64,000 bases of DNA from NCBI GenBank assembly GCA_037576215.1, contig JBANDB010000014.1, positions 248,001 through 312,000 on the forward strand, written 5' to 3'. Below the pieces are notes generated by a model, which saw nothing but the letters and a program-made list of their open reading frames with translations, was not told the DNA's origin and searched no databases. Source of the stretch: Armillaria gallica (Eukaryota > Basidiomycota > Agaricomycetes > Agaricales > Physalacriaceae). Numbering within the stretch: the stretch's first letter is position 1; each line of letters starts with the position of its first letter. Positions 33,762 through 45,226 of the stretch are shown here, in pieces. The position numbers and the translations under genes were made by a program.

Positions 33762-36700
33762 ATGATATCTGATACTCATTATGCCACGAAGACCAAGGAT
33801 CTCTTGGGCTTGGTAAACCAGTTACACAGTCTAGGGTGCGTTTTACTTCTATAAATCGACAACGGTGGCACTTTAAAAGAATTGGCATTCAATTTCCAGT
33901 GCTCAGCGAGACCTTGATCTTCCACGTATTGCAGTGATAGGAAACCAAAGCGCAGGTCTGTGCTTCTCTCTATCTGGTGTATGTTGCTCATAGGCGGTTA
34001 GGAAAATCGAGCGTCGTCGAGGCTATATCAGGGGTAAGCGCCACACATTTTTTCCTGGAATCTTCCCCGCCATACTTAAAATTACTTATGCTAGATTAAT
34101 GTTCCAAGAGACGCAGGAACTTGTACTCGTTGCCCTATGGAATGTCGCCTGTCCTCATCCTCGAAACCATGGCAATGCAAGATTTCCATCAGGCGAGAAT
34201 TTGACAAGAACGGGGAACGCATGGATGATATCTCAGAGATGCCTTTTGGCGGGCTTATAACAGACAAGTCTGCTGTTGAATCTCTCCTCAGAAGGGCACA
34301 GCTCTCCGTTTTGAATCCTGGGATCCCCGTCGAGAAAATTCTGCATGCCCCGAAGGAGGAGCTCATTAAGTGGTCCGAACAATCTCAGAAAATGCAACCC
34401 TTCTCGCGTAATGTCGTGTGCGTGGATTTGAGCGGGCCAGATTTGACTGATCTTTCTTTCATTGACCTTCCTGGTGAGGCTTAGTGGCTCTCTTTCATTC
34501 GTACACTCATGGTGGACTATAGGCTTAATTCAAAATGCTGAAAGTAACATCGTCAGTCTCGTAGAAGACCTTGTAGTGTCCCACATCAAGGGGAACTGTT
34601 TGATATTGGTTGCTCTTCCAATGACAGGTATGCAACAACTGAAGCTGCCGATATGATTCAACGGCTAATTCTCTTCCCAGATGACATAGAAAATCAGAAG
34701 GCTGTACAGCTGGCGAGAAAACAAGACCCTCAAGGTCGACGTACCATTGGTATGCAGTATAATCGAGACACTTAAGGTCTTACGCTCACGAGGTACAGGT
34801 GTCTTGACAAAACCCGACATGCTTACTGTTGGTTCTACCAAAGCCCTGGACTTGTGGCTAGATGTGATAGAAGGACGTCGCCATCCTCTCACTCATGGTT
34901 ACTACTGCACCAGGCAACCTGATGACAAGGACAGAGAAGAATCCATTACACCTGAGCAAGCTCGAGCGAAGGAAAAACTGTTTTTTGAAACTACTCCTCC
35001 TTGGTCAAAATGTACTCAACAGAAGCGATTCGGTACCAACAACTTGATTGACACTCTTAGTCGTCTCCTCATTCAAGTCATCAATGAAACGTTAGTGTTG
35101 GTCTTTCTGCTCGGAATCTGGTTTTTCATGATGTATGCAGACTCCCCGTTATCCGATCAGAGGCAACAGAGGCGTTAGAAGAATGCCGTGCAGAGCTCAC
35201 TACAATCCCTACAGCAATCAACGAAGAACCTGCGACATACATGCTTAAACTTGTCACGTCCTTCTCTGCTGAGGTACAAAGCCTCGTCCGTGGGCGATCA
35301 GATGCAAGTCGCTTGATCCAGGAGAACCGTCAGGCGTTCAAAGATCTGAAAATTGCAATCCGGCGCACTGCACCAAACTTCGTTCCTGTGGAGGATGACC
35401 AGCCTCGGCCAAACATGGTTAACTCCCTGGAAGATGGGGAAGAAGAGGCTCTGGATCCGGAACTTAACACGGACCAACCCTTCACCTTGACTGACATGAA
35501 GAGTCATATTCAATTGTAAATTTCACCTTTTTCGTATAAGGATGGTTCTGAGTATTTTTAGATCTCTAACACGCGAGCTTCCCAATAATGTACCCTTTGA
35601 AGCCAAGGTCGAGCTAATCAATGCTTTCCAAGCTACGTGGCACGCCTCCGTCATGAACTGCTTCAATCGCGTGCAAGGATGCACATACGATGTTTTGATG
35701 AAGTGTATCGAAAAAGACTTTTCTCGATATGTAATCCTACAAGGACATCTAAAGTACGTCAACATTTCTTCGCCCCGATATCCCTTCCGATCTATATTCT
35801 CAGGACTTTCATCATGGAATTGATGAATGAATGCCGTGCGGCTTGCTCGATTGTCTTGAATGCCACACTAGATGTAGAGAAGATTCCGTTCACACAGAAC
35901 ACGCACTATCTCGAGGCTACAACCGATAAATGGCTAGCCAAGTACAAAGACATCCGGGCAGGCAAGACCCATGCCCGTGGCTTAGTGGAGCCTCCAGCGA
36001 AGAGACTGAAGACTGAAATACACGGAACTCCGTCGGCTAACGGTGCCTTTGCCGGACGAGCTGAAACAACCAATGCGTCGCAGCAGATCAATGGCACCGC
36101 GTCGGCGAAGGTGAACGGCACCCAAAAGCAGACCCAGAATCAAGAGCAGCAGGCCCAAGACGCCAATTGTTAGTGGCTTATCTTTCTCCATAAGTGACTG
36201 ATTCAAACGTCCCTCTTAGTCCGATTCGGTGGTGCTGGTACCCCTCATTCACCCTTTACACTTAGTTCTCCTGCCCCAGGTCCAAAGCCATCTACTAGAG
36301 CACCGGTAGCGGGTACTCAACCTGCGCAAGCTCCGTTATCCGATGCTGACATTACTGCAAAGGCCGAGAAACTTCAGGAGGCTTTGACCGCGTTGGCCGC
36401 CCTTGGCTACTCAGTAAAGCCGGAAGATCTGGGGAAATTGAATCCTACGGACATGTTCGAGACAGAGCTCAAAGTAATGGCAGAGGTGCGGGGGTATTTC
36501 CAGGTCGCGTACAAGGTATGCATCACCGTCTTGCCAATGAGTCTTAAGAAACTGATAGACGTATTTAAGCGCGTCATCGACAACATACCGTCCTTCATAG
36601 ATCTGCTGTTTGTCAGAAAGGTAGCGGAAGAGTTGCAGCCCTTCCTGATCTCCAAGTTCGGCCTGGGAACCGTTGCCGCGAATGAAAAATGTGCCAGGTA

Positions 36701-36815
36701 CCTGGAGGAGGATCCAGGGTTGGTAGCTCGACGGGAGGAACTGATCAGTCGGGAGAAGAGACTGCTGAGCGTGCAGAAGGAGCTTAACAGCTTTGGGATA
36801 TCGACGCAGGCGTAA
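33762..36815 (+). CDS. Dynamin superfamily GTPase, Mx-like
   Basis: Twelve exons with consistent phases: 33762-33835, 33900-33955, 34002-34033, 34095-34473, 34523-34627, 34681-34749, 34799-35090, 35141-35515, 35562-35753, 35804-36168, 36220-36515 and 36570-36815, giving 826 aa. The GTPase domain is complete: G1 GNQSAGKS (residues 39-46), G2 TCTRCP, G3 DLPG and G4 TKPD. The middle/stalk region follows, then a Gln/Asn/Thr-rich linker (about 640-690). The C-terminal GTPase effector domain contains FLISKFGL. No pleckstrin-homology domain or membrane segment is seen, so it resembles Mx-type or soluble dynamin-like proteins. These self-assemble on membranes or macromolecules. Fungal genomes carry several members of unclear role; a mitochondrial or peroxisomal fission role is not supported by sequence here. 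Confidence 0.88.
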
Positions 36816-36884
36816 GCCATGGGCCTCGCTAAACAGGGATTCATGTTTAAAGGATCCTTCTTGCGCTGTCTATACCCTTGACTC

Positions 36885-37265
36885 GTTATCCCCCGACATC
36901 TTTGGAACGAATACCCGTTCCCGCCTACCATCGCCGTCTCGCGAATGCCGACAATAATATCGTCTCGCCTTGTATCCTCCAAGTCAAGGAGTCCCAAGTT
37001 CGTATACAGGATGGTCGTCTGATGGAGAGGTAAATACACTGACCTCGACACCTAGCAGCACACGAATAGAGCTCATGTCATCCCAGGATACGTATGGTGT
37101 TGTGTGGTACTCTAGACGAAATGTTTAAAGATATTATATAACTGACTCGTGTTCATAAATGTAGCGATCCTGTTACGAAGAGAAGCAAGCAGCTTTCCGT
37201 GCTTCCTTTGCTACGCCAAAATAAGAGCGGTGACGTGCACATCTGATGTTGTGCGACAGGTACGA
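36885..37265. repeat. Direct repeat, left copy
   Basis: Matches 39,690-40,050 in the same orientation. Shared blocks include a CTCCAAGT-AGGAGTCCC, CAGGATGGTCGTC, GAGAGGTAAAT series and a long stretch with TGTAGCGATCCT, TTACGAAGAGAAGC and AGCAGCTTTCCGTGCTTCC. The two copies bracket the divergent secreted-protein genes. Confidence 0.8.
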
Positions 37266-37623
37266 ATTCATGACTTTCACCGCTACGACCACCATCATGT
37301 CTAATAGTGGCTGGCGCCATAACTATTCATGCTTCCCCTTCTCCTTGTTCTAATTCGATCGCTGAACCTTTTAGTCTGCTGCACTACTGGCTGGTACCGC
37401 GTTGCTCTGCAGTGGACCTATTGAAAACTTCGGTCACAGGCTGTTCATCAGTCTGATTACTGCGTGGAGGCCCTGCAATGCTTGCTATCTACTGAAATCC
37501 TCCAAAGTCACGGCGATAACTTTATAGCGGCCTGAAGAACATGCATGGAATTTGTGAAAACTACGCCAATCAGCTATTGTACGGATTATTTAGCTCTCCA
37601 TCATGTCCAGTGACTCGGCCACG

Positions 37624-37934
37624 TCAGTTGGGGACGCAAACGAGTACGCCACAACTGTTGGTATGGCAGGCTACAAGGTTGTGAGATTCAGAATGTATAT
37701 GTTCGCAATCATACTTACTGCCTTGAGACTGCTGGAAGGCGCAGGAGTGTCCGTCACTGTAATGGTTGGAACCATTGCATGCGTCGACTGTAAAAACATC
37801 ACGGTCAGTAAGCACTGTCATGGTCACGAACGGATTTGACGCATACCAGGGTTAGCTGCGATGGCGTTTGCCTGTCCTGCGAAGAGGAACACGGCGGCCA
37901 ATGCCATGGCAGTCAACTTGATTTGGAACATCAT
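37624..37934 (-). CDS. Small secreted cysteine-containing protein 1
   Basis: Exons 37934-37847, 37787-37719 and 37670-37624 give 67 aa. The N-terminus is a clear signal peptide (MALAAVFLFAGQANA). The mature peptide of about 43 residues has five cysteines, in DACNGSN, HSCAFQQ, a Cys right after the last splice junction, TNSCGV and LVCVPN. The paralogue at 38,977-39,314 has identical lengths for exons 2 and 3 and the same cysteine positions, so both gene models support each other. No enzyme family is recognised. It fits the broad class of fungal small secreted proteins, with effector-like or cell-surface roles possible but unproven. An ATG directly before (ATGATG) leaves a one-residue ambiguity in the start. 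Confidence 0.75.
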
Positions 37935-38976
37935 TCTTGTGTGTGTATGGATGGTGTGGACTGGGAAGCGGTAGTTATAACTTTGTGAGTGTGGTTGTTA
38001 GATATCATGGCAGGAACTGAGTGGCTTTTATAGGCGAGGTCATGTAACCCGTGCTTTCCAAGTCGGAACGTTCGAAGGCGCGGAGCGTTTGAATGAATAG
38101 TTTCAGGCGCCCCCAAAATACTCGTCTGAGTTCCCTACTGGTATGGTCAACTGACAGCGACATCAGGTTATTTTTAGTCTCGCTAGCACATGCTTCCAAA
38201 ATGGATGTAACGAAACTATAAATATCTGGGAGATTCCAAGGAGATGCGCTTATTGATATTGAATGCATATAAACAATTCAGATTTTTAGGGCAGGCACTG
38301 GCAGGCCCTAGATCATTACTAGACACAGAGGTATTACACGTCCGTTGAAGTTGCAGCACCGAAATTTTAAAAAACTCTGATGCATCTGCCAAACTATGCG
38401 AAAATACACCGCAAAATTTGAACATTTTATTTCTGTTTTATTTTATCAACATCATAGTACTTCCAAAGTGATAATTCCCAGGTAGAATCGCCCTGATGAG
38501 CAAGCACCGATGTAGGGCGGCTGCTCATTGTAGGGGACCGGTTGCATGTCTAGTACGCGAAATTGACGCGAAATCCGAATTCGTTTTGCTTCAATATATT
38601 TGATTACCTCGGACCGCGAAATCAACGCAAAATTCGCAGGTTTGAATATCCCTAGTGAACAAATATTGATACCCGCTGGGACACCTGTTCATTGTAGAAG
38701 ACCAGCCGCAGGTCTAGCGTAGGTCACACCCACCTAGAAGCGCCCCGTGGACTACGGTTCCCCGTGGAACTTTCACTGGAATATTTCTTTTTCGGCGTGA
38801 AAGCTCCGCCCATTGAAATGAACGAACGATTTAGAAACACAAAAATAATATTCGAAAATACATCGTCCGCCTATAAAACCTTGCGTAACTTATGTTTCTC
38901 TACCCAACAAACCTCGTCCACACAGACATCACTAGTTATCATCATCCGCTGCAATCTTGTTCATCTTCCTTTGAAA
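37935..38976. other. Shared upstream region of the two secreted-protein genes
   Basis: About 1 kb between the divergent starts. It holds an imperfect repeat pair (about 38,500-38,560 and 38,665-38,725, sharing CTG-TCATTGTAG-GACC and AGGTCTAG) and repeated GCGAAAT motifs near 38,568-38,635. TATAAAACC at 38,872 lies about 100 bp before the plus-strand ATG. TATAGGCG near 38,030 lies on the side of the minus-strand gene; its reverse complement is not a TATA box, so its role there is uncertain. Confidence 0.5.
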
Positions 38977-39314
38977 ATGATGTTTAAATTCGCCTCTGTT
39001 GCAATGGTCGCCTTAACGGCCATGTTCTTCTCTGCAGGGCAAGTCAATGCTGCTGCAACGACTGCGCTCATTGCAGACAACCCTGGTAGAAATTGTAATT
39101 ATATATCCGAGATTTATACTCACTTTGACTGCCACAGTCGACGCGTGCAACGGTTCTAATAACTACGGTGTGGGACACTCCTGCGCCTTCCAACAGGATC
39201 AAGGCTGTAAGTGGTCGTTTCTTGAATCCATATAATCATACTCACATTATCAACCATTTTCAACTAGTCTGCGAGAACAACGCATGTGGCAACTTGATCT
39301 GCGTCCCCCATTAA
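38977..39314 (+). CDS. Small secreted cysteine-containing protein 2
   Basis: Exons 38977-39085, 39138-39206 and 39268-39314 give 74 aa. A signal peptide (MVALTAMFFSAGQVNA) is followed by a slightly longer pro-like stretch (TTALIADNP) and then the shared mature core with DACNGSNN, HSCAFQQDQG, ENNACGN and LICVPH. All five cysteines match paralogue 1. Exons 2 and 3 are the same length in both genes, while exon 1 is 21 bp longer here. The two genes diverge from a 1-kb shared region. Whether they are co-regulated cannot be read from sequence alone. Confidence 0.78.
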
Positions 39315-40348
39315 ATAAATTAGGCAAAGCCTTGGAAGTTGGAGTCGAATTGAATGGGCCTCGCAAATGATTCCAGGAAGGAATATTTCTTTGTAGTCTT
39401 GCTAGCCATATTTCTTGAATTCAACCTGCGTCAAGCTACACTTCTGGTCACTTTCAGTCCTCTCGCCAAGTTTGTGCTTAAGAATTTGTGCCTGAACGTG
39501 AAGTTATAAATAACTTTGAAGTTTTCGATCGGTGGATGTTATGTAAGATGCTCGAGTCTTGGCGTAAAACGCGGTTCCAGGGTCTTTAACACCACTACCG
39601 CCTTCCAAAGTTCCCTTCAACTAGCCGGCCAGTCTTATTTTTTATAATGGCCCAAGTATGAAAGAGTTTCCACATCGGGGCCTCAGCGTCACCACTGTAA
39701 CCGCACTGGATCGTATGGATCCCAAACATGTCGCAACATATACTCCAAGTTGAGGAGTCCCGACTTTCTATGCAGGATGGTCGTCCGATATAGAGGTAAA
39801 TATGTCGACCTTGCCATACGGGTAGAGTTCGTGTCGCCATATACTAGGATACGCCGGAGAATCGACGCTTTTTGTGGGGTTTATAGAATACTCTAGATGA
39901 AATGATTTTGAGAAAATTGTATAAGTAACTCGTGTTCATGGGTGTAGCGATCCTCTTACGAAGAGAAGCGAGCAGCTTTCCGTGCTTCCTTCGCTACGTC
40001 AAAAATAAGAGTGGCGACGTGTACATCGTGTATTGTGCGACAGGTATCATTACGACTACCTGTCTCCTAGGATCGTCGCTGAAAACGACAGAAACATGGT
40101 GCCAATCACAGCCCACCCTGCAAAGGTGTAGGTCATACTCGGGATGGTACCACTTTCCCTTTCGTCGTTCGAGTAAAACTTGCGTCGAAGAAAATTATAA
40201 GATGAGTACTTGCTACCCATAACAACTTCGTACAAGAAAAGGATCAGAAATAAAACGGAGATATACGTGTACACGAGTCTTCAGCCTTCCAACAAAACAG
40301 ATATCAATGCAAACAGAATTTTCAAAGAAAATCGAAAGTTTAGTCCCT
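39315..40348. other. Intergenic between secreted-protein gene 2 and the KH gene
   Basis: Apart from the direct repeat at 39,690-40,050, no coding region is supported. The two neighbouring genes converge here, so it should hold both terminators. Confidence 0.4.
39690..40050. repeat. Direct repeat, right copy
   Basis: Counterpart of 36,885-37,265, same orientation, with about ten to fifteen differences per 100 bp by eye. It lies in the 3' flank of secreted-protein gene 2, before the 3' end of the KH gene. Confidence 0.8.
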
Positions 40349-41671
40349 TCATGAAGACGACTGAGCACGAAGTTGCTTTTGCTTCTCCTGCTCCAAGCGC
40401 TGTAAAGACCATCAGGAACCGCATCACACCAGTGTCAAAGGGACACTCACATGATAAAGCAGCTGTACAGCCATCTGTATGTTGGATGGCTGGCCAGTGA
40501 TAACAACCAAGCGCTCTCCCTCCCCACCTGGAGACGCAGCTGGTATTCCCGGACCGACCCCGACAGCTCCAGGCTCCATAATCTTAATCTGGCTGGCACT
40601 CATATGCCTAATCTCGTTGATCTTGCTGCCACCCTTGCCGATGATACAGCCGACAAAGTCATTCGGGATGTAGATTTGCTGTGTCTGCATCTGCTGTGGA
40701 GGGTTGTGATGGGACGGGGGGGAGTATGGGTTCGAGTATCCAGGTACGTACGACGATCCACCGTATGGTCGGCGAGAGTGACTGGTAGGTCGGTAGGAAG
40801 AGTTGGAGGCGGACGGCATGCGCTCTTGGGCTTCGATCAATATAGTGCCGATGTAGTAGGTTGCTATGTGGATGGCGTCGGCGACACCGGCAACACTGAG
40901 AACTCGCTTTGATAGACGTTAATACCTAGAGTTAAAGTTGCTTTGCGGACGGACCTCAGTAGATCCAGGAAGCATCCCTTCACTCGCATTAAGGCGTGCT
41001 CCACTGGCATCCTGTATTTCCTTAATCTTGGATCCCTGCTTGCCTATGACTGACCCCATTCTGGAGTTGGGGATCATGAACTTGATAGTCACAGCTCGGC
41101 TGCCAGGGACCGACGGTGTGTCAAAAGGCTCGTCGTTAATCCTCCGCACAATAAGTCCAAAGGCCTACGAACGTTCGTGAAACCAACCAAGCAGAGCAAG
41201 CGAAGGCCACACCTTTGAGACAGCATCGAGGGGCCCACTGACATTAAGAATACGCTCAGGGTTCCCAGGTATGCTTTCGGAAACGACGACACGAGCGCCG
41301 CTTTTTTCCCTGATCTCGTTTACATGAGAGCCGCCCTTGCCAATGATGATCGAGGCGTCTTGAGTGACGATGAGGCATCGCATGTGTATGTTGGCTGAGG
41401 GTGCACTACTAGTCGAAGATGAGTCTGCACTGTTCGGGGCAGCGTCAACATCATCAGACTTGGATTTAGTAGAACCTGGAGTAGACGAAGGCGAGGCGGC
41501 AGAGGCGTCAGTCATGGTCACGTCAGTCTGGGTGAGGCGAGCAACTGAACCTGAAGGATTAAAGTCATCCGAGGAAACAGCTGCGCCGGTGTTTGCCCGT
41601 TTGTTGTGCTTCTGTTGTTCAGAATCGGAGGGCGACCGAGAGCGCTTGCGAGTCGAGTCAGCGTCTGGCAT
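40349..41671 (-). CDS. Triple KH-domain RNA-binding protein (PCBP / Rnc1 / Hek2-like)
   Basis: Exons 41671-41213, 41164-40955, 40906-40451 and 40399-40349 give 391 aa. Three KH domains are visible with their GxxG loops: IIIGKGGSHVNEI (about residue 115), VIGKQGSKIKEI (about 190) and CIIGKGGSKINEI (about 300). The N-terminus is acidic and Ser-rich with a basic patch (KRSRSP, KHNKR) that could direct nuclear entry. A Ser/Tyr/Pro/Gln-rich linker separates KH2 and KH3. Proteins of this layout (S. pombe Rnc1, yeast Hek2/Pbp2, human PCBPs) bind C- or U-rich mRNA and control stability or localisation. The start is the first in-frame ATG; the frame upstream has only non-ATG codons. Confidence 0.9.
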
Positions 41672-42785
41672 GGCGAAAATGATGTACGGCAAAGGTCAAC
41701 GACAGCAAGGATTCAAGGTATTGTCAGTGTTCTCTCCGTTGAATGCAGGGACTTGGGATGGGGGTTCGGGAAGGAGTCTAATGGACAGGCATGGGGGATG
41801 GTGTGAGGGGGGGCGGAGTTGGAGGAAGGGTTGCGGCACAGAAATGCTACATACCTTGCGCTTTCCTGGACTGTCCAGTTGCCAGCTACGTCTCTGTCCC
41901 TTTGTCCTTCAGCGACAAGGTCGTGGTGGTAAATGGCCAAGATGAACGTCGCCTCAGTCGTAGCGCGCAGGCCATATGATCAGCCACAATAAACATGTGT
42001 CAATCACGATGCACAGCCTTTGGGCACAGTGCGAGTTCAAGCGTCAATCAAAGACACCGTCCATAAGCATGACAGCCTTCTAACTCCCATGTTGTAAATG
42101 CAAGTCTGAAAATTTCTTTGAACGATACCAAAAAAAAAAAAAAGGACATCAGGCACTCAGTTAACGTTGCTCGGCTAGCTAGAGTACGTTCGTATATACA
42201 CCGCGTTCCTAAGCTAAAACTATCGGCATCTCAATATATCACAGCATTGAATGTGTACCTTCAACACTAGTGTACTGACCGTGCTATTCCTGGCAGCTCA
42301 CTTGCTCGCACATTGTACTCTTGCGAGTACAGCTACTATCAGCGCTAGCACCGCTATTGAGTAAATTTAACGCAGGATTCACATCCGTTGCCTAGGAAAG
42401 TGATAATGAAGATGGGCGTTATCAATCAGTTAACGTTTCATGAGTAACCATGCACGATCTTGTAGTCTGCCAAGTCCGGCTTTATAGAGGCGGAACTCGC
42501 AATCCTTGATATCAGGTTCGTTGACGTGGGAGTGAGTATGATACAAGCCATAAATGCTACAATCACTGTTTGAGGGGTAACTACAGAAACTAAGAACTCA
42601 AATGAGCGCTATATCCAATCCCTTTTTGTAGAATAAGTAGGTAGGGAAGGAAGATCAAAAATATATATCTTAGATACAGAGATGCCGAAATGTCGAAATG
42701 TGAACGAAACAAAGTGTCAATGCTAAATGCGAGAACAAGATTAGACAGAAGGCCGTATGATAAATGCAAAGCGAGGGTATGAAAA
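41672..42785. other. Intergenic upstream of the KH gene
   Basis: About 1.1 kb between the KH gene start and the arrestin-like gene end, both on the minus strand. It holds a run of 14 A at about 42,131-42,144 and an AT-rich stretch near 42,650-42,670. Short ORFs antisense to the KH gene's first exon extend into it but are not credible genes. Confidence 0.4.
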
Positions 42786-44634
42786 TCATAATAGCGGTGT
42801 CGTTTCACTTGAGTTATTATCGTCATCATCGACATGTTCAACTTTGGGACCCCGGTCAGATGGCTCGCATGGTTCATCATGATTGGCCGAGGTCGACTCA
42901 GAAGGACACGGATGTTCATGCGCAGTGTATAGTGGCAGAGGGATGCAATCGGGTTTGCGGTCACCGTTAGAGTAGAAAAGCTGCGAGTAGGCAGGAAGTG
43001 CCGTCTCTGAATAAGCGGAGGAGATAGCCGGCAATGACTCTGCAGATGGAATGATCATGGATTGTGATAGAACAAGCGGTGGAGAAGAGTGTGCCGACGG
43101 AGGCGGAGGTGGGGGAACATGAGCAAACCGGAGAGGGATGGCTGTACAGATAGGATGAACAGTCAGCGCCTGACGGCAAGAATGAATTGAACTGATCGTA
43201 CCGAAGGTCAGCGTCTCAGTTGCTTGTTGGCTCTGATCAGGAAGATCATATGTTACGATCAGAGATATACAAACCTCATGACGGAAAGTCAATAGTGGAG
43301 AGGAACCCGTTGGGCGAAGAGATGCAGGACCAATGAAGTCGGAGGATTCATCCTGCTTGATGTCTGGATCTGGGATGAAAGGGATGCTAGTCTGCAACGT
43401 GTACCAAATCGGCGTTTCTCCAGGAACATTGTGGGCGAAAACGTAGTTGTGATCGCCGAGTTGGTATTCTCCATTTTCTTCGGACGGAAGTAGAGAGAAG
43501 GTGCGGATATGCGATGCTTCATCGTTGATCGGAGGGGAGTAGAAACCGTCGTACAGGTATCCTAGTCTGTGACAGCTGCGTAGTGGAACGTTAGGAGGCT
43601 GTTCAGAATCAGACGGAAGGGGAAATCGTCGCCGGTACTCCGCTGATGGTCGATACCTGCAGGAGAGCGTCAGGAATGCTTCTCCGGCTGTGTCGGGAGC
43701 ACTTACCGGCACTTTTCTCGCTGCAGGACGTTAACAGCAAAGGCAGAGAGTTGGAGTCTCTTGCACTGCTCTGCTTCTAGGCCGTGAGCTCTCATACGGA
43801 GTGTAAGATCCACGGCGTCTTCATTGATATCCACGTATTCCGGAATAGATGCGAGAATTTGAAGTTTTGAGATGATTTCTCGTGGTATGCGGGGTCGGTC
43901 CTTGTCTTTTTTGGGTGGCGTTGGCTTTGAGTTGACAAGGAAGGTCGTCAGAGGGACTTCTGTGGGATCCAAGAACGGGGAATCCACGAAACGACGTAGA
44001 GGAATGGTCTTCTCGGCGTGGACCTCCCTCTGTCGGGAGCGAAACGGCGCACATAACGCGCTCAAAGACCACGGCGAGGTGTTGTCTAAATCTAGGAACT
44101 TGGCGGTGGCATAAAGCGAATACGATGTCCCCATGTCCTCGGAGCCATACTGTGATGACGCAGGTAACCACCCTGGAACCGGAATGTTGAATACCACGTT
44201 CCAACGGCCTATATATTCTTTGGTCAATAAACAGAGAGTGGCGGCGATGTTTGGAAAACGCACAAGGGGCATGGGATTCTTCCTGGCCTTCGTTTGAAAG
44301 CTCCAGAGGCTCACTGGGCGCGAGTTGACGCGTTATACTGCATAAGCGAACACCAGAGTAGCCAATCTGTGGCGCCACTACCTCGGATTGGCCTTCAAAG
44401 GTAAGTTCGAGGGACTGAAGGAGAAATGATGTCGTTCGACGACGTTCGAATATGGAATTAGGCGAATGTAATGAAACAGTGACATGGCCTGACAGCGAGT
44501 ATGCAGAGCTGGACGCGTTAATTTAATGAGTGATAGTAAAACAATAGATTGCAGTGAAATACTGACGAAGAATCCGGATCTCCGTACATGTCAAGGGAAG
44601 GCGCGAGAGTGACGATGTCGATAGAGACTGGCAT
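42786..44634 (-). CDS. Arrestin-like protein
   Basis: Exons 44634-44567, 44508-44264, 44208-43707, 43656-43202 and 43141-42786 give 541 aa, with all phases consistent. The N-terminal arrestin-like half begins with AYSLSGHVTVSL, continues LELTFEGQSEV and then WNVVFNIPVPGWLPASSQYG. The C-terminal half has YRPSAEYRRRFPLP and a beta-rich region ending in FAHVPPPPPP, then a Ser/Pro-rich tail. Fungal alpha-arrestins link plasma-membrane transporters to Rsp5 ubiquitin ligase. Here only PPLV-type and Pro-rich stretches are visible, with no clear PPxY motif, so Rsp5 binding is not shown. The fourth intron (60 bp) is also open in frame, so it could be retained. Confidence 0.78.
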
Positions 44635-45226
44635 GGCCAATAATGCGAAGAAGAGTAGTATAAGGTCGTTAGTTCGTGATTATTATAGTACCGTCGAGGG
44701 AGTGGCGAAACGAGAACAAGGGAGGGGGAACAATTAAATGAACCTGAATCATGGCAGCCCTTTTATTGGACAGCCGTCGCTTCCGGGGAAGAAACGTCAA
44801 AGGTCCTTGTTCCGGCATTCTTGTTTCACATCCGTATCTGGTCGATGTATTATGTAACACAAATGATCAGCTCTTCGCGGACAATGGGCGTATCCTAAAT
44901 GTTCCTGTTCCTTTAACCGGGGTTTTCCTCCAGATGGGTGATGTTCTCGGTAGATATCGGCTAGCGCTTCAGTCTAATTTTTTTTCGCTCTTCGAACGGT
45001 TCCCCGGAATTTGGAATCAATTAACATCCGCCCCTCGATCGGGGTGTACTAGAGCGTAATAATTCGTTGTGGAATTTATTGACATGACAGCGCAGTCTCG
45101 TCGTGCCAACGACCCGGTTAGTTTCAATTATGGCACGCAATACCAGGTAATCCCCGCTCCATATATATCTGCCGTTATGATTTAAGACAGACCTAGCCAC
45201 TTTGTCGGGGGCACTAGGCTGGTCTA
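44635..45226. other. Intergenic
   Basis: About 0.6 kb between the start of the arrestin-like gene and the stop codon of BRX1, both minus strand. No coding region is supported. A T-rich tract (TCTAATTTTTTTTCGC) lies near 44,973. Confidence 0.4.

Noticed and set aside
41364..41945. 193-residue plus-strand ORF
   Set aside because: Antisense to KH domain 1 and the 5' region of the KH gene. Its composition is that of a shadow frame.
42131..42144. A-run as the tail of a retroposed element
   Set aside because: No coding or element sequence adjoins it and no target-site duplication is visible. A simple mononucleotide run is enough.
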